NCBI GenBank assembly: GCA_902493585.1
Contig: CABUPZ010000002.1
Coordinates: forward strand, 1 to 64,000
Length of the DNA stretch: 64,000 nt
Source: an uncultured Fusicatenibacter sp.
GTDB lineage: Bacteria > Bacillota > Clostridia > Lachnospirales > Lachnospiraceae
Direction: 5' to 3'
Under the pieces are notes generated by a model. That model was not told the origin of the DNA. It saw only the letters and a program-made list of their open reading frames with translations, and searched no databases. Below are positions 9,488-17,072 of this stretch, in pieces. The stretch's first letter is position 1, and each line of letters opens with the position of its first letter. The position numbers were made by a program, and so were the translations under genes.

Positions 9488-9664
9488 ATGAGTGACTACA
9501 TGTGCACCTACACCGGATTACAGATAAATCCAATGAACATCCAGGACGATGATATCCGAACCGAAGACATCGCCCACGCCCTGCTGAACTACGAAATGCC
9601 CCGCCTGATGAACTTCCCTTCCCCTCAGCCAGAGCCAGAACTTACCGCTCCGACTTCACCCTGA
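9488..9664 (+). CDS. Small protein resembling the N-terminus of HD-type phosphohydrolases (possible remnant)
   Basis: 58 codons with a clear ribosome site (GGAGG, 9 nt before the ATG). The first 34 residues contain TYTGLQINPMN and a DIRTEDIAHAL segment. From memory this matches the start of a clostridial HD/YfbR-like phosphohydrolase family (TYTG...P...DI..EDIAHALS), in which the His-Asp metal site comes later. After IAHAL the sequence departs into a Pro-rich tail (FPSPQPEPELTAPTSP) and stops, so no catalytic HD motif is present. It is either a truncated pseudogene or a retained micro-protein. The intact start, Shine-Dalgarno and reading frame argue that it is translated. Confidence 0.55.
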   Translation: MSDYMCTYTGLQINPMNIQDDDIRTEDIAHALLNYEMPRLMNFPSPQPEPELTAPTSP

Positions 9665-9672
9665 AATCTCCT

Positions 9673-9719
9673 CCGGCACCCGCACACGCAGACCCCCTGC
9701 CCCTGGACGTTTTCGTCCG
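9673..9719 (+). repeat. TTTCGTCCG-ended element, right-end copy; may terminate the small ORF
   Basis: A C-rich stretch (CCCGCACACGC, then CCCCCTGCCCC) ends in a short perfect hairpin, GGACG at 705-709 and CGTCC at 714-718 around TTTT, followed by GTTTTAAG. The C-rich strand and TTTTCGTCCG end resemble the right arm of the big element at 45112-45205. No matching left arm is present. Confidence 0.45.
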
Positions 9720-9750
9720 TTTTAAGATAGCCCCTGTGGTTCCCGCCCCC

Positions 9751-9779
9751 TTTACAACCCAGGCCTTTTCGTGTATGAT
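9751..9779 (+). promoter_or_regulatory. SigmaA-type promoter for the AEC transporter
   Basis: TTTACA at 9751-9756 and TATGAT at 9774-9779, separated by 17 nt, 40 nt upstream of the start codon of the following gene. Confidence 0.6.
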
Positions 9780-9818
9780 AAGCAAGGAAACTTCCGACCG
9801 AAAAGGAGAACCCCAGGG

Positions 9819-10742
9819 ATGAGCACAGGAGTGGTATTCCAGCAGATGCTGGTTATTTTTTTATTGATCGCAGTCGGCGTCTTTCTATATAGGAAGAAGG
9901 CGGTGACAGAAGTCACTTCCCGCCAGTTGTCCGGGCTGATCACAAACATATGCAATCCCGCCCTGATGATCGCCAGTGTCTTCAGCGACGAGATGACAGC
10001 AACCCGTCAGGATATCCTGCTGACCGCGGGAATTGCCGCGGGCACCTATGTATTCGCCATTGCCGCGGGAATCCTGGTGCCGCGTCTGCTGCGGGTGGAA
10101 CCACAGGAACGGAAATATTATCATATGATGATGGTATACGGAAACACCGGATTTATCGGAATTCCGCTGGTGTCAGCGCTGCTCGGCGAGGGCGCCGTGA
10201 TCTATGTGACGGTTTTTAATTTTTTCTTCAATGTTCTGATCTATACCCACGGCATTACCGTCATGGCAGGCGGAACCGGAAACAGGCAGGCGTTCCGGTG
10301 GAAAAAGATGATCAACGCAGGAACGATAAGCGCCTTGGCTGCGCTGATCCTGTTCTGGTTTGAGATCCCGCTGCCGGTGTTTTTGAAGGATGCGGCTTCC
10401 TATATGGGAAGATGTACTACCTTCCTGTCCATGATTGTGCTGGGCGTATCGGTTGCCCAGATGTCCCCGGCAAAGATCTTTTCCAATGGAAAACTTTATG
10501 GCGCGGCGTTGATCCGTCTGCTGGTGATCCCTATCGCAGCCGGAATGATCCTGCGGCCTCTGGTGCACAATGAGACAATCCTGGATGTCAGCGTTCTGCT
10601 GCTGGCAATGCCGGTGGGAAATATGCCTCTGATGCTTGCGCAGGAGAACGGTGAAAAAGCAGATGTGCTTGCACAGGGCGCGATCCTGACAACCATCCTG
10701 TCACTGGTCACAGTGACGGTCAACACGTTGTTTTTGAGATAA
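9819..10742 (+). CDS. AEC family (auxin efflux carrier-type) transporter
   Basis: A 307-residue integral membrane protein with about ten hydrophobic segments in two repeats. The N-terminal half has the conserved NPALM segment, and the middle has GNTGFIGIPLV, a hallmark of AEC/MleP permeases. Members export or exchange organic acids such as malate, or auxin-like compounds; the substrate here is unknown. The start at 9819 is chosen because AAAAGGAG lies 10 nt upstream and a hydrophobic helix begins right after; an earlier in-frame ATG would add a hydrophilic 16-residue extension that overlaps the promoter. prmA starts 19 nt after its stop, so the two may be co-transcribed. Confidence 0.85.
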   Translation: MSTGVVFQQMLVIFLLIAVGVFLYRKKAVTEVTSRQLSGLITNICNPALMIASVFSDEMTATRQDILLTAGIAAGTYVFAIAAGILVPRLLRVEPQERKYYHMMMVYGNTGFIGIPLVSALLGEGAVIYVTVFNFFFNVLIYTHGITVMAGGTGNRQAFRWKKMINAGTISALAALILFWFEIPLPVFLKDAASYMGRCTTFLSMIVLGVSVAQMSPAKIFSNGKLYGAALIRLLVIPIAAGMILRPLVHNETILDVSVLLLAMPVGNMPLMLAQENGEKADVLAQGAILTTILSLVTVTVNTLFLR

Positions 10743-10761
10743 AGAAAAGGAGCCAAAACCT

Positions 10762-11751
10762 ATGAAATGGAACAAATTTACCCTGAAAACCCGTGCGGAA
10801 ATGGAAGATATCGTCATTGCAACGCTGGCGGAGGTCGGCGTACAGGGCGTGGAGATTGAGGACAGGCAGCCGCTGACGGAATATGACAAGCAGCAGATGT
10901 TCGTGGATATCCTGCCGGATATGCCGGAGGATGACGGCGTAGCGTATCTGAATTTCTATCTGGAGCCGGAGGAAGACAAGGAACAGATTCTGGCGGATGT
11001 GAAAAAAGCGCTGGACGAACTGCGGGAATTTCTGGATCTGGGAGAATGTACGATCACAGAGTCCGAGACCGAGGACAAGGACTGGATCAACAACTGGAAG
11101 ACGTATTTCAAGCAGTTCTATGTGGATGATATTCTGATCATTCCGTCCTGGGAAGAAGTGAAGGAAGAAGACAAAGATAAGATGATCATCCATATTGATC
11201 CGGGCACAGCCTTCGGAACCGGTATGCATGAGACCACACAGCTCTGCATCCGTCAGCTGAAAAAATATGTGACACCGGAAACAGAGCTGCTGGATGTGGG
11301 AACCGGAAGCGGAATTCTTTCCATCATCGCCCTGAAGCTTGGAGCAAAACATGCGGTGGGCACCGACCTGGATCCCTGTGCGGTTCCGGCTGTGGAGGAA
11401 AATAAGGAGGCCAACGGCATTCCTGCGGAGGCCTTCGATCTGATGATCGGAAACATCATCGACGACAAAATCGTTCAGGATACCGTCGGATATGAAAAAT
11501 ATGATATTGTCACCGCAAATATTCTGGCGGATGTCCTGGTGCCGCTGACCCCGGTGATCGTACATCAGATGAAGCCGGGCGGACTCTATATCACTTCCGG
11601 AATCCTGGATGTGAAGGAAGAGGTCGTAAAGGAAGCGGTGACCGCGGCAGGTCTTGAGATCGTGGAAGTGACCCATCAGGGAGAATGGGTCTCCGTGACT
11701 GCCCGGAAGCTCCCATCGCCAAAGGCGATTTTAAATGGATTTTGTATGTAA
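10762..11751 (+). CDS. prmA: Ribosomal protein L11 methyltransferase
   Basis: 329 residues. The N-terminal domain (MKWNKFTLKTRAEMEDIVIATLAEVG) binds L11. The C-terminal class I SAM methyltransferase has DVGTGSGILSI at about residues 177-187, an acidic TDLDP and the NPxY-like ANILADVL motif. It trimethylates L11 in the cytosol. AAAGGAG precedes the ATG. The order prmA-rsmE is the usual Firmicutes arrangement. The stop codon lies inside the left arm of a dispersed palindrome (11748-11776). Confidence 0.95.
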   Translation: MKWNKFTLKTRAEMEDIVIATLAEVGVQGVEIEDRQPLTEYDKQQMFVDILPDMPEDDGVAYLNFYLEPEEDKEQILADVKKALDELREFLDLGECTITESETEDKDWINNWKTYFKQFYVDDILIIPSWEEVKEEDKDKMIIHIDPGTAFGTGMHETTQLCIRQLKKYVTPETELLDVGTGSGILSIIALKLGAKHAVGTDLDPCAVPAVEENKEANGIPAEAFDLMIGNIIDDKIVQDTVGYEKYDIVTANILADVLVPLTPVIVHQMKPGGLYITSGILDVKEEVVKEAVTAAGLEIVEVTHQGEWVSVTARKLPSPKAILNGFCM

Positions 11752-11776
11752 CGGTTCAGTAAGGCTGAACTGTTAC
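11748..11776. repeat. Dispersed palindrome, copy 2
   Basis: GTAACGGTTCAG and CTGAACTGTTAC form arms around a 5-nt centre between prmA and rsmE. The left arm supplies the prmA stop codon TAA. It belongs to the same family as 36276, 38393, 39675 and 39780. Confidence 0.7.
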
Positions 11777-11802
11777 AACGGATAAGAGAGGCAGAGGAAG
11801 AA

Positions 11803-12543
11803 ATGTATCGTTTTTTTGTGGAGGAGCATCAGATCGAGCCCACCCGCATCCATATTACGGGAAATGATGTCAATCATATCAAGAATGTCCTGCGCATGAA
11901 GTCGGGCGAGGAGATCCTTGTCAGCGCACAGGGGAATCTGGAATATAAATGTTATATCGAGACGCTGAGCGAAGAAGAAGTGACGGCAGTCATCCTCTAT
12001 GCGATGGAAAACAACCTGGAGCTTCCGGCTTCTATTTCGCTGTTTCAGGGACTTCCCAAAGGGGACAAGATGGAATTTATCATCCAGAAAGCGGTGGAGC
12101 TTGGGGTCCGTGAGGTGATTCCTGTGGCGTCCCGCCGCTGTGTGGTAAAGCTGGATGAAAAAAAGGCAAAAAATAAAGTGGCCAGATGGCAGGGAATTTC
12201 TGAGAGTGCGGCAAAACAGTCCAAGCGGATGATCGTGCCCCAGGTGCGTCCGGTCATGAAATATGAAGAAGCGCTGGAGTATGCCCGCTCCCTGGATATG
12301 ATCCTGATCCCATATGAACTGGCGAAGGGAATGAAGCATACCAGGGAACTGTTTGCGTCCATCCGTCCCGGCCAGTCGGTGGGGATTTTCATCGGACCGG
12401 AGGGCGGATTTGAGGAAGAGGAAGTAAAAAAGGCAGTGGAAGCAGGCGCGGAACCGATCACTCTGGGACGGAGAATCCTGAGAACAGAGACGGCGGGAAT
12501 GACGGTGCTTTCCATTCTGATGTATCTGATGGAGGAAGAATAA
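11803..12543 (+). CDS. rsmE: 16S rRNA (uracil1498-N3)-methyltransferase RsmE
   Basis: 246 residues. The N-terminal PUA-like domain has MYRFFVEEHQI and NHIKNVLRMKSGEEI. The C-terminal SPOUT/trefoil-knot domain has GLPKGDKMEFIIQKAVELGV, the IGPEGGFEEEEV SAM-binding loop and LGRRILRTETA, all diagnostic of RsmE. It methylates U1498 of 16S rRNA on the 30S subunit. A GAGG-type ribosome site precedes the ATG. It lies downstream of prmA and ends one base before the next start codon. Confidence 0.96.
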   Translation: MYRFFVEEHQIEPTRIHITGNDVNHIKNVLRMKSGEEILVSAQGNLEYKCYIETLSEEEVTAVILYAMENNLELPASISLFQGLPKGDKMEFIIQKAVELGVREVIPVASRRCVVKLDEKKAKNKVARWQGISESAAKQSKRMIVPQVRPVMKYEEALEYARSLDMILIPYELAKGMKHTRELFASIRPGQSVGIFIGPEGGFEEEEVKKAVEAGAEPITLGRRILRTETAGMTVLSILMYLMEEE

Positions 12544-12544
12544 C

Positions 12545-13699
12545 ATGGAAATTTATCTGGACAATTCGGCAACGACACGGGCGTACCCGGAAGTGGCGGA
12601 ACTGGTGACAAAGCTGATGCTGGAAGACTATGGGAATCCGTCCGCCCTCCATCAGAAGGGAATGGACGCGGAACAGTATCTGCGCCGTGCCAGGGAGACG
12701 ATGGCAAAGATTCTGAAGGTTCAGGAAAAAGAAATCTATTTTACCTCCGGAGGAACCGAGTCCGACAACTGGGCGTTGGTGGGAACAGCGCTGGCGATGC
12801 AGAGAATGGGAAAACACATCATCACCACACAGATCGAGCATCCGGCAGTACAGGCGCCGGTCAGCTTTCTGGAAGAGATGGGATTTACCGTTACCCGCCT
12901 CAATGTCAGCCGCGAAGGCCTGATCGATCTGCAGGAACTGGAGGAAGCGATCACGCCGGAGACGATCCTGGTTTCCGTAATGTTCGTCAACAATGAAATC
13001 GGCTCCGTGGAGCCTGTGGCGGAAATCGGGGAACGGATCAAGAGAAAGAATCCCAACACCGTCTTTCACGTGGATGCGATCCAGGCGTTCGGCAAACTCC
13101 CGATTTATCCGAAAAAGATGAATATCGACCTGCTGTCCGTCAGCGGCCATAAATTCCACGGGCCAAAGGGAACCGGCATGCTCTATATCCGGGAGAAGAC
13201 CAGGATTCGTCCGGTGATTCTGGGAGGTGGTCAGCAGAACGGAATGCGTTCCGGCACCGAGAACGTGCCGGGAGCAGCGGGAATGGCGCTGGCGGCGGAG
13301 ATGGTGTACGGAAAACTGGAGGAGTCCCGGGCGCATATGTACTGGCTGCGGGAGCATCTGATCCATGGACTTCAGGAGATGGAGAACGTGACGGTCCATG
13401 GGGCGGACGGCGAGCAGGCGGCACCGCATATCGTCAATGCTTCGTTCCTTGGCGTTCGGAGCGAGGTTCTTCTTCATACGCTGGAAAACGAAGGCATCTA
13501 TGTGTCCGCAGGTTCCGCGTGCTCTTCCCATAAGAGAGCGGGCAGCCCGACCCTGACGGCGATCGGCGCATCGAAGGCGGAAATGGAATCTTCGGTTCGT
13601 TTCAGTTTCAGTGAAAATACTACGCAGGAGGAGATCGACACGGTTCTGGACGTTCTGAACCGCGTGATTCCGATGCTGAGAAGATTTACAAGAAAGTAA
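12545..13699 (+). CDS. Cysteine desulfurase, NifS/IscS class (NifZ-like, ThiI partner)
   Basis: A 384-residue PLP enzyme that releases sulfur from cysteine as an enzyme persulfide. The PLP lysine is in SGHKFHG (about K203), the cofactor phosphate site includes TSGGTESDNWAL, and the active Cys is in SAGSACSSHK (about C326). The start codon is one base after the rsmE stop, so it is coupled to it, and thiI begins 15 nt downstream. In B. subtilis the short ThiI without a rhodanese domain takes sulfur from a dedicated neighbouring desulfurase (NifZ); the same pairing here suggests a role in tRNA 4-thiouridine synthesis rather than general Fe-S assembly (inference from context). Confidence 0.92.
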   Translation: MEIYLDNSATTRAYPEVAELVTKLMLEDYGNPSALHQKGMDAEQYLRRARETMAKILKVQEKEIYFTSGGTESDNWALVGTALAMQRMGKHIITTQIEHPAVQAPVSFLEEMGFTVTRLNVSREGLIDLQELEEAITPETILVSVMFVNNEIGSVEPVAEIGERIKRKNPNTVFHVDAIQAFGKLPIYPKKMNIDLLSVSGHKFHGPKGTGMLYIREKTRIRPVILGGGQQNGMRSGTENVPGAAGMALAAEMVYGKLEESRAHMYWLREHLIHGLQEMENVTVHGADGEQAAPHIVNASFLGVRSEVLLHTLENEGIYVSAGSACSSHKRAGSPTLTAIGASKAEMESSVRFSFSENTTQEEIDTVLDVLNRVIPMLRRFTRK

Positions 13700-13714
13700 A
13701 AAAGGAGGAAGAAA

Positions 13715-14893
13715 ATGTTCAAGGCATTTTTGATCAAATATGCGGAGATCGGCATTAAGGGCAAGAACCGCCATATTTTTGAGGAAGCCCTCTGCCGCCA
13801 GATGCGCCGCGCGCTGGAGCAGGTAGACGGTGAGTTTTCCGTGACCAGAGAGATGGGACGGATCTATGTCCGCACGGAAGGCGCGTTTGACTACGATGGC
13901 GCCGTGGAGGCTCTGAAGTGTGTCTTCGGGATTGCGGGCATCTGCCCGGTGGTGATCCTGGAGGATACCGGCCTGGAAGATCTGGCAGCGTCAGTGGTGG
14001 ATTATATGAAGCAGGTGTACGGAGCGCAGGAGAAAACCTTCAAGGTATGTGCGCGCCGTGCGAAAAAGACGTATCCGCTCAGTTCGATGGAACTGAACTG
14101 TGAGCTGGGAGAGCGGATCCTGGACGCGTGTCCCAATATGAAAGTGGATGTGCATCATCCGGATGTGTATCTGAATGTGGAGATCCGCCAGAACATCTAT
14201 CTGTATTCTGAGACCATCCCGGGACCGGGCGGTATGCCGGTGGGAACCAACGGACAGGCGATGCTGCTCCTTTCCGGTGGAATCGACAGCCCGGTGGCAG
14301 GATATATGATCGCCAAGCGCGGAGTGAAGATTGACGCGGTGTATTTCCATGCGCCGCCGTATACCAGCGAGAGAGCGAAACAGAAAGTTGTGGACCTGGC
14401 AAAACTGGTTGCCCGCTACAGCGGACCGATCCGCCTCCATGTGGTGAACTTTACAGATATCCAGTTATATATTTACGAGAAATGTCCGCACGAGGAACTG
14501 ACGATCATTATGCGCCGCTATATGATGAAGCTTGCGGAAATGTTTGCGAAGGAAGACGGATGCCTGGGACTGATCACCGGAGAAAGCATCGGACAGGTGG
14601 CGAGCCAGACCATGCACAGCCTTGCGGTGACCAATGAAGTCTGCACGATGCCGGTGTTCCGGCCGCTGATCGGATTTGACAAGCAGGAGATCGTTGATAT
14701 TTCCGAGAAGATCGGAACCTATGAGACGTCGGTGCTTCCTTATGAGGACTGCTGTACGATCTTTGTGGCGAAACATCCGGTGACGAAGCCGAATCTGAAT
14801 ATCATCCGCCGCTCTGAGACGAATCTGGCGGAGAAAATCGATGAGATGATGGAGAACGCCTTCCGGACGGCGGAAGTGATTGAGATTGACTGA
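13715..14893 (+). CDS. thiI: tRNA 4-thiouridine synthase ThiI (short form, no rhodanese domain)
   Basis: 392 residues. An N-terminal ferredoxin-like/THUMP region (about 1-165) is followed by an adenylating PP-loop domain with LLSGGIDSPVAGYM at about 185-198 and TGESIGQVASQT. The protein stops soon after CCTIFVAKHPVTKP, where enterobacterial ThiI would continue into a rhodanese domain. It makes s4U8 in tRNA and may feed thiazole synthesis. AAAGGAGG precedes the ATG. The upstream desulfurase is the likely sulfur donor. A hairpin at 14925 closes the unit. Confidence 0.95.
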   Translation: MFKAFLIKYAEIGIKGKNRHIFEEALCRQMRRALEQVDGEFSVTREMGRIYVRTEGAFDYDGAVEALKCVFGIAGICPVVILEDTGLEDLAASVVDYMKQVYGAQEKTFKVCARRAKKTYPLSSMELNCELGERILDACPNMKVDVHHPDVYLNVEIRQNIYLYSETIPGPGGMPVGTNGQAMLLLSGGIDSPVAGYMIAKRGVKIDAVYFHAPPYTSERAKQKVVDLAKLVARYSGPIRLHVVNFTDIQLYIYEKCPHEELTIIMRRYMMKLAEMFAKEDGCLGLITGESIGQVASQTMHSLAVTNEVCTMPVFRPLIGFDKQEIVDISEKIGTYETSVLPYEDCCTIFVAKHPVTKPNLNIIRRSETNLAEKIDEMMENAFRTAEVIEID

Positions 14894-14924
14894 AAAAATT
14901 TAAGCGGAAAGCGCAGAAACGAAA

Positions 14925-14953
14925 GGAACCTGCCGGTTTGACCGGCAGGTTCC
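14925..14953. terminator. Perfect 13-bp hairpin between convergent thiI and HPr-like gene
   Basis: GGAACCTGCCGGT at 14925-14937 and ACCGGCAGGTTCC at 14941-14953 enclose a 3-nt loop. The minus strand continues TTTCGTTTC, the plus strand TCAAAAAACG. It sits between converging genes and probably ends both transcripts. Confidence 0.65.
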
Positions 14954-14998
14954 TCAAAAAACGCTTACGTTATTTTTCTGTCGTGTGAGCACACGGGA

Positions 14999-15232
14999 TT
15001 AAACCAGATATGGATTCAGTACGTTTAATACGTTTTCCAGATCAGCTCCGTCTGTGTGGATGTTCAGATCGATCGGCTTGGACAGATCCAGGCTGAAGAT
15101 TCCCATGATGGATTTTGCGTCGATCACATATCTTCCGGATACCAGGTCGAAGTCAAAATCGAACTTGGAAATGTCATTAACAAAGGATTTAACTTTGTCA
15201 ATAGAGTTGAGTGAAATCTGTACTGTTTTCAT
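14999..15232 (-). CDS. HPr-like protein lacking the phospho-histidine
   Basis: 77 residues, the size of HPr/Crh. The second half KSIMGIFSLDLSKPIDL aligns with the HPr regulatory-Ser46 helix (KSIMGVMSL), with the Ser at residue 41 here. The usual GLHARPA segment around His15 is replaced by NSIDKVKSF, with Lys at position 15, so it cannot accept phosphate from enzyme I. By analogy with Crh of Bacillus it could be a regulatory HPr paralogue read by HPr kinase and CcpA, though it is more diverged (inference). GGGAGG precedes the ATG at 15232. A canonical HPr is encoded separately at 56452. Confidence 0.75.
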   Translation of the reverse strand: MKTVQISLNSIDKVKSFVNDISKFDFDFDLVSGRYVIDAKSIMGIFSLDLSKPIDLNIHTDGADLENVLNVLNPYLV

Positions 15233-15393
15233 TGTGAAATCCTCCCTATAGCTTTATTAATGATATTTAATACCTTCATTTGACAGTTTAATCTTACCGT
15301 TTACAGATAGAAAAGTCAATACGAAAACCTACAAAGATATGATGGATTATTTGGCAAATTAGATAATGATGCCAAAAATTTTAAGGAGGAGCC

Positions 15394-16713
15394 ATGAAGA
15401 GAAAAGCAGCGCTTCATAATCTTGGGTGTAAAGTGAATGCCTATGAACTGGAGGCGATCCAGCAGATGCTGGAACAGCAGGGGTATGAGATCGTCCCGTT
15501 TGCGCCGGGAGCGGATATTTATATTATCAACACCTGTACGGTGACCAATATTGCTGACCGGAAATCCCGCCAGATGCTCCACAAGGCGAAAAAGATGAAT
15601 CCGGATGCCGTTGTGGTGGCGTGCGGCTGTTACGTCCAGGCGGCAGGAGAAAAGCTGGAGCAGGATTCGGCCATCGACCTGGTTGTGGGCAATAATAAGA
15701 AGAAAGAGATTCCGGCGATCCTGGAAGAATATTTCCGGGAGAAAGAAGAGGGACGTTCCGGTTCCGGCGCATGGGTGACGGATATGACCCATAACAGGGA
15801 GTATGAGACACTGTCCATCAGCCGGACGGCGGAACATACACGGGCGTTCATCAAAGTGCAGGACGGGTGCAATCAGTTTTGTACCTACTGCATCATTCCC
15901 TATGCCCGCGGACGGGTGCGGAGCCGCCGGCCGGAGGATGTGCTGGAGGAGGTACAGCGGCTTGCGCAATCCGGATGTCAGGAAGTGGTGCTTACAGGCA
16001 TCCATCTGAGTTCCTATGGCGTAGATCTGGAGGAGGGGCAGAATCTGCTGGCTTTGATCCGGACGATCCATGCCGTGGACGGAATCCGGCGGATCCGTCT
16101 TGGTTCTCTGGAACCTGGAATTATCACGGAAGAATTTGCCGAAGCGATCGCCGCTCTTCCAAAGGTCTGCCCCCATTTCCATCTGTCTCTGCAGAGCGGA
16201 TGCGATACCGTGTTGGAGCGGATGAACCGCCGTTACCGTTCGGAAGAATATATGGAAAAATGCAGACTGCTGCGCAGAGTCTATGACCGCCCGGCACTGA
16301 CCACCGATGTGATCGTCGGATTCCCGGGAGAAACGGAGGAGGAGTTTGAGGCGTCCAGAGCTTTTGTGGAAGAAGTGAAGTTTTTCGAGACACACATTTT
16401 CAAATATTCCAGAAGAGAAGGCACCCGTGCGGCAGCGATGACGGATCAGATCCCGGAGCAGGAAAAAACCAGGCGCAGCCATATCCTGCTGGAACTGGAC
16501 GCCAGGCGCAGACAGGAGTATATGGAAAGCTTTCTCGGCGAAGAAAAGGAAGTGCTGCTGGAAGAAAAAGTGGAGCTGGACGGCAAAAGCTGGTGGGTGG
16601 GACATACCCGCGAATATTTAAAGGCAATCGTGCCCGACGATGGAAAAAATAGGATGAATCAGAGGATTTCTGTAAAATTTTCACAAATATATCACGGAGA
16701 ATATTTGCTATAA
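15394..16713 (+). CDS. mtaB: tRNA t6A37 methylthiotransferase MtaB
   Basis: A 439-residue radical-SAM methylthiotransferase. The N-terminal MTTase domain has cluster-binding cysteines in NLGCKVN, INTCTVT and ACGCYVQ. The radical SAM core has CNQFCTYC (C159, C163, C166) and the family ending IPYARGRVRSR. A short TRAM-like C-terminus follows. It converts t6A37 to ms2t6A37 in tRNA. The N-terminal LGCKVN pattern fits MtaB rather than MiaB or RimO. AAGGAGGAG precedes the ATG. In many Firmicutes mtaB follows rsmE; here it lies after thiI and a minus-strand gene. Confidence 0.94.
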   Translation: MKRKAALHNLGCKVNAYELEAIQQMLEQQGYEIVPFAPGADIYIINTCTVTNIADRKSRQMLHKAKKMNPDAVVVACGCYVQAAGEKLEQDSAIDLVVGNNKKKEIPAILEEYFREKEEGRSGSGAWVTDMTHNREYETLSISRTAEHTRAFIKVQDGCNQFCTYCIIPYARGRVRSRRPEDVLEEVQRLAQSGCQEVVLTGIHLSSYGVDLEEGQNLLALIRTIHAVDGIRRIRLGSLEPGIITEEFAEAIAALPKVCPHFHLSLQSGCDTVLERMNRRYRSEEYMEKCRLLRRVYDRPALTTDVIVGFPGETEEEFEASRAFVEEVKFFETHIFKYSRREGTRAAAMTDQIPEQEKTRRSHILLELDARRRQEYMESFLGEEKEVLLEEKVELDGKSWWVGHTREYLKAIVPDDGKNRMNQRISVKFSQIYHGEYLL

Positions 16714-16729
16714 TTACAAAAATACGCCA

Positions 16730-16758
16730 TTGACAAACAAATGTATTTCTGCTACAAT
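16730..16758 (+). promoter_or_regulatory. Strong sigmaA promoter of the first oligopeptide operon
   Basis: Consensus TTGACA at 16730-16735 and TACAAT at 16753-16758 with 17-nt spacing. The expected transcription start near 16765 leaves a leader of about 300 nt before the binding-protein gene. A palindrome GTTACT (16778-16783) / AGTAAC (16791-16796) lies just inside the transcript and could be an operator or the first hairpin of the leader. Confidence 0.8.
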
Positions 16759-16851
16759 ACAGAACATGTAATAAAACGTTACTATTCTAAAGTAACAGTA
16801 CATCATCTGCTGAAGATACAACATGTTCGCTGGCAGGAGTTTACACCATTC

Positions 16852-16980
16852 ATGCAGACGAAGGATTCGTCCGGAGCGTATTTGCAAGCGAAAGGAATGA
16901 AGATTCCGGAAATACGCCAGGGATTAGAAAAGAATCGTGGACTTTTGTCAGTTGTCAGATGCACGTGCAATGAAGCATAG
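16852..16980 (+). CDS. Possible 42-residue leader peptide
   Basis: ATG at 16852 with AGGAG 12 nt upstream (a long spacing), ending in TAG at 16978-16980, which lies within the left arm of the leader terminator. A ribosome stopping there would cover that arm and favour read-through, so the position fits an attenuation device. The peptide (starting MQTKDSSGAYLQ) has no recognised family, no signal sequence and no run of one amino acid. It may equally be a chance ORF. Confidence 0.3.
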   Translation: MQTKDSSGAYLQAKGMKIPEIRQGLEKNRGLLSVVRCTCNEA

Positions 16981-17007
16981 ACAAATCTGTTTGTTTATGC
17001 TTTTTTT
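16974..17007 (+). terminator. Intrinsic terminator in the opp leader
   Basis: A 12-bp stem with one G-U pair, 16974-16985 against 16990-17001, followed directly by a T-run at 17001-17007. It lies downstream of the only good promoter and upstream of the operon, so read-through must be allowed or regulated. Confidence 0.75.
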
Positions 17008-17072
17008 GTAAAACAATGTCGCCGATTGATCGTGGATCATGATGAACCGGTAAAGAAAGAGAGGAGAAAGCT

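Larger units (their letters stand above)
16765..17007 (+). promoter_or_regulatory. Structured 5' leader with internal terminator (candidate attenuator)
   Basis: The leader contains a hairpin at 16778-16796 and a small hairpin GACGAA-gga-TTCGTC at 16857-16871. It ends in an intrinsic terminator: AGCATAGACAAA (16974-16985), loop TCTG, TTTGTTTATGCT (16990-17001), then seven T. Upstream TTTGTC (16944-16949) is complementary to GACAAA in the terminator's left arm and could form an antiterminator. A 42-codon ORF stops inside the terminator arm. No known riboswitch or T-box signature was recognised. Confidence 0.6.

Noticed and set aside
12458..13774. 438-codon minus-strand frame opposite the desulfurase gene
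   Set aside because: Shadow of a conserved gene; no ribosome site or family pattern.
15316..16605. 429-codon minus-strand frame opposite mtaB
   Set aside because: Shadow of mtaB; His/Phe/Arg-rich noise sequence.
16741..16980. Longer 79-codon reading of the opp leader ORF
   Set aside because: Its start lies between the -35 and -10 boxes, before the transcription start; only the shorter 16852 start could be used.
16765..17007. T-box or known riboswitch in the opp leader
   Set aside because: No T-box GGTGG-type bulge, no SAM, TPP, lysine or purine aptamer signatures were found by eye; kept only as an unclassified leader.
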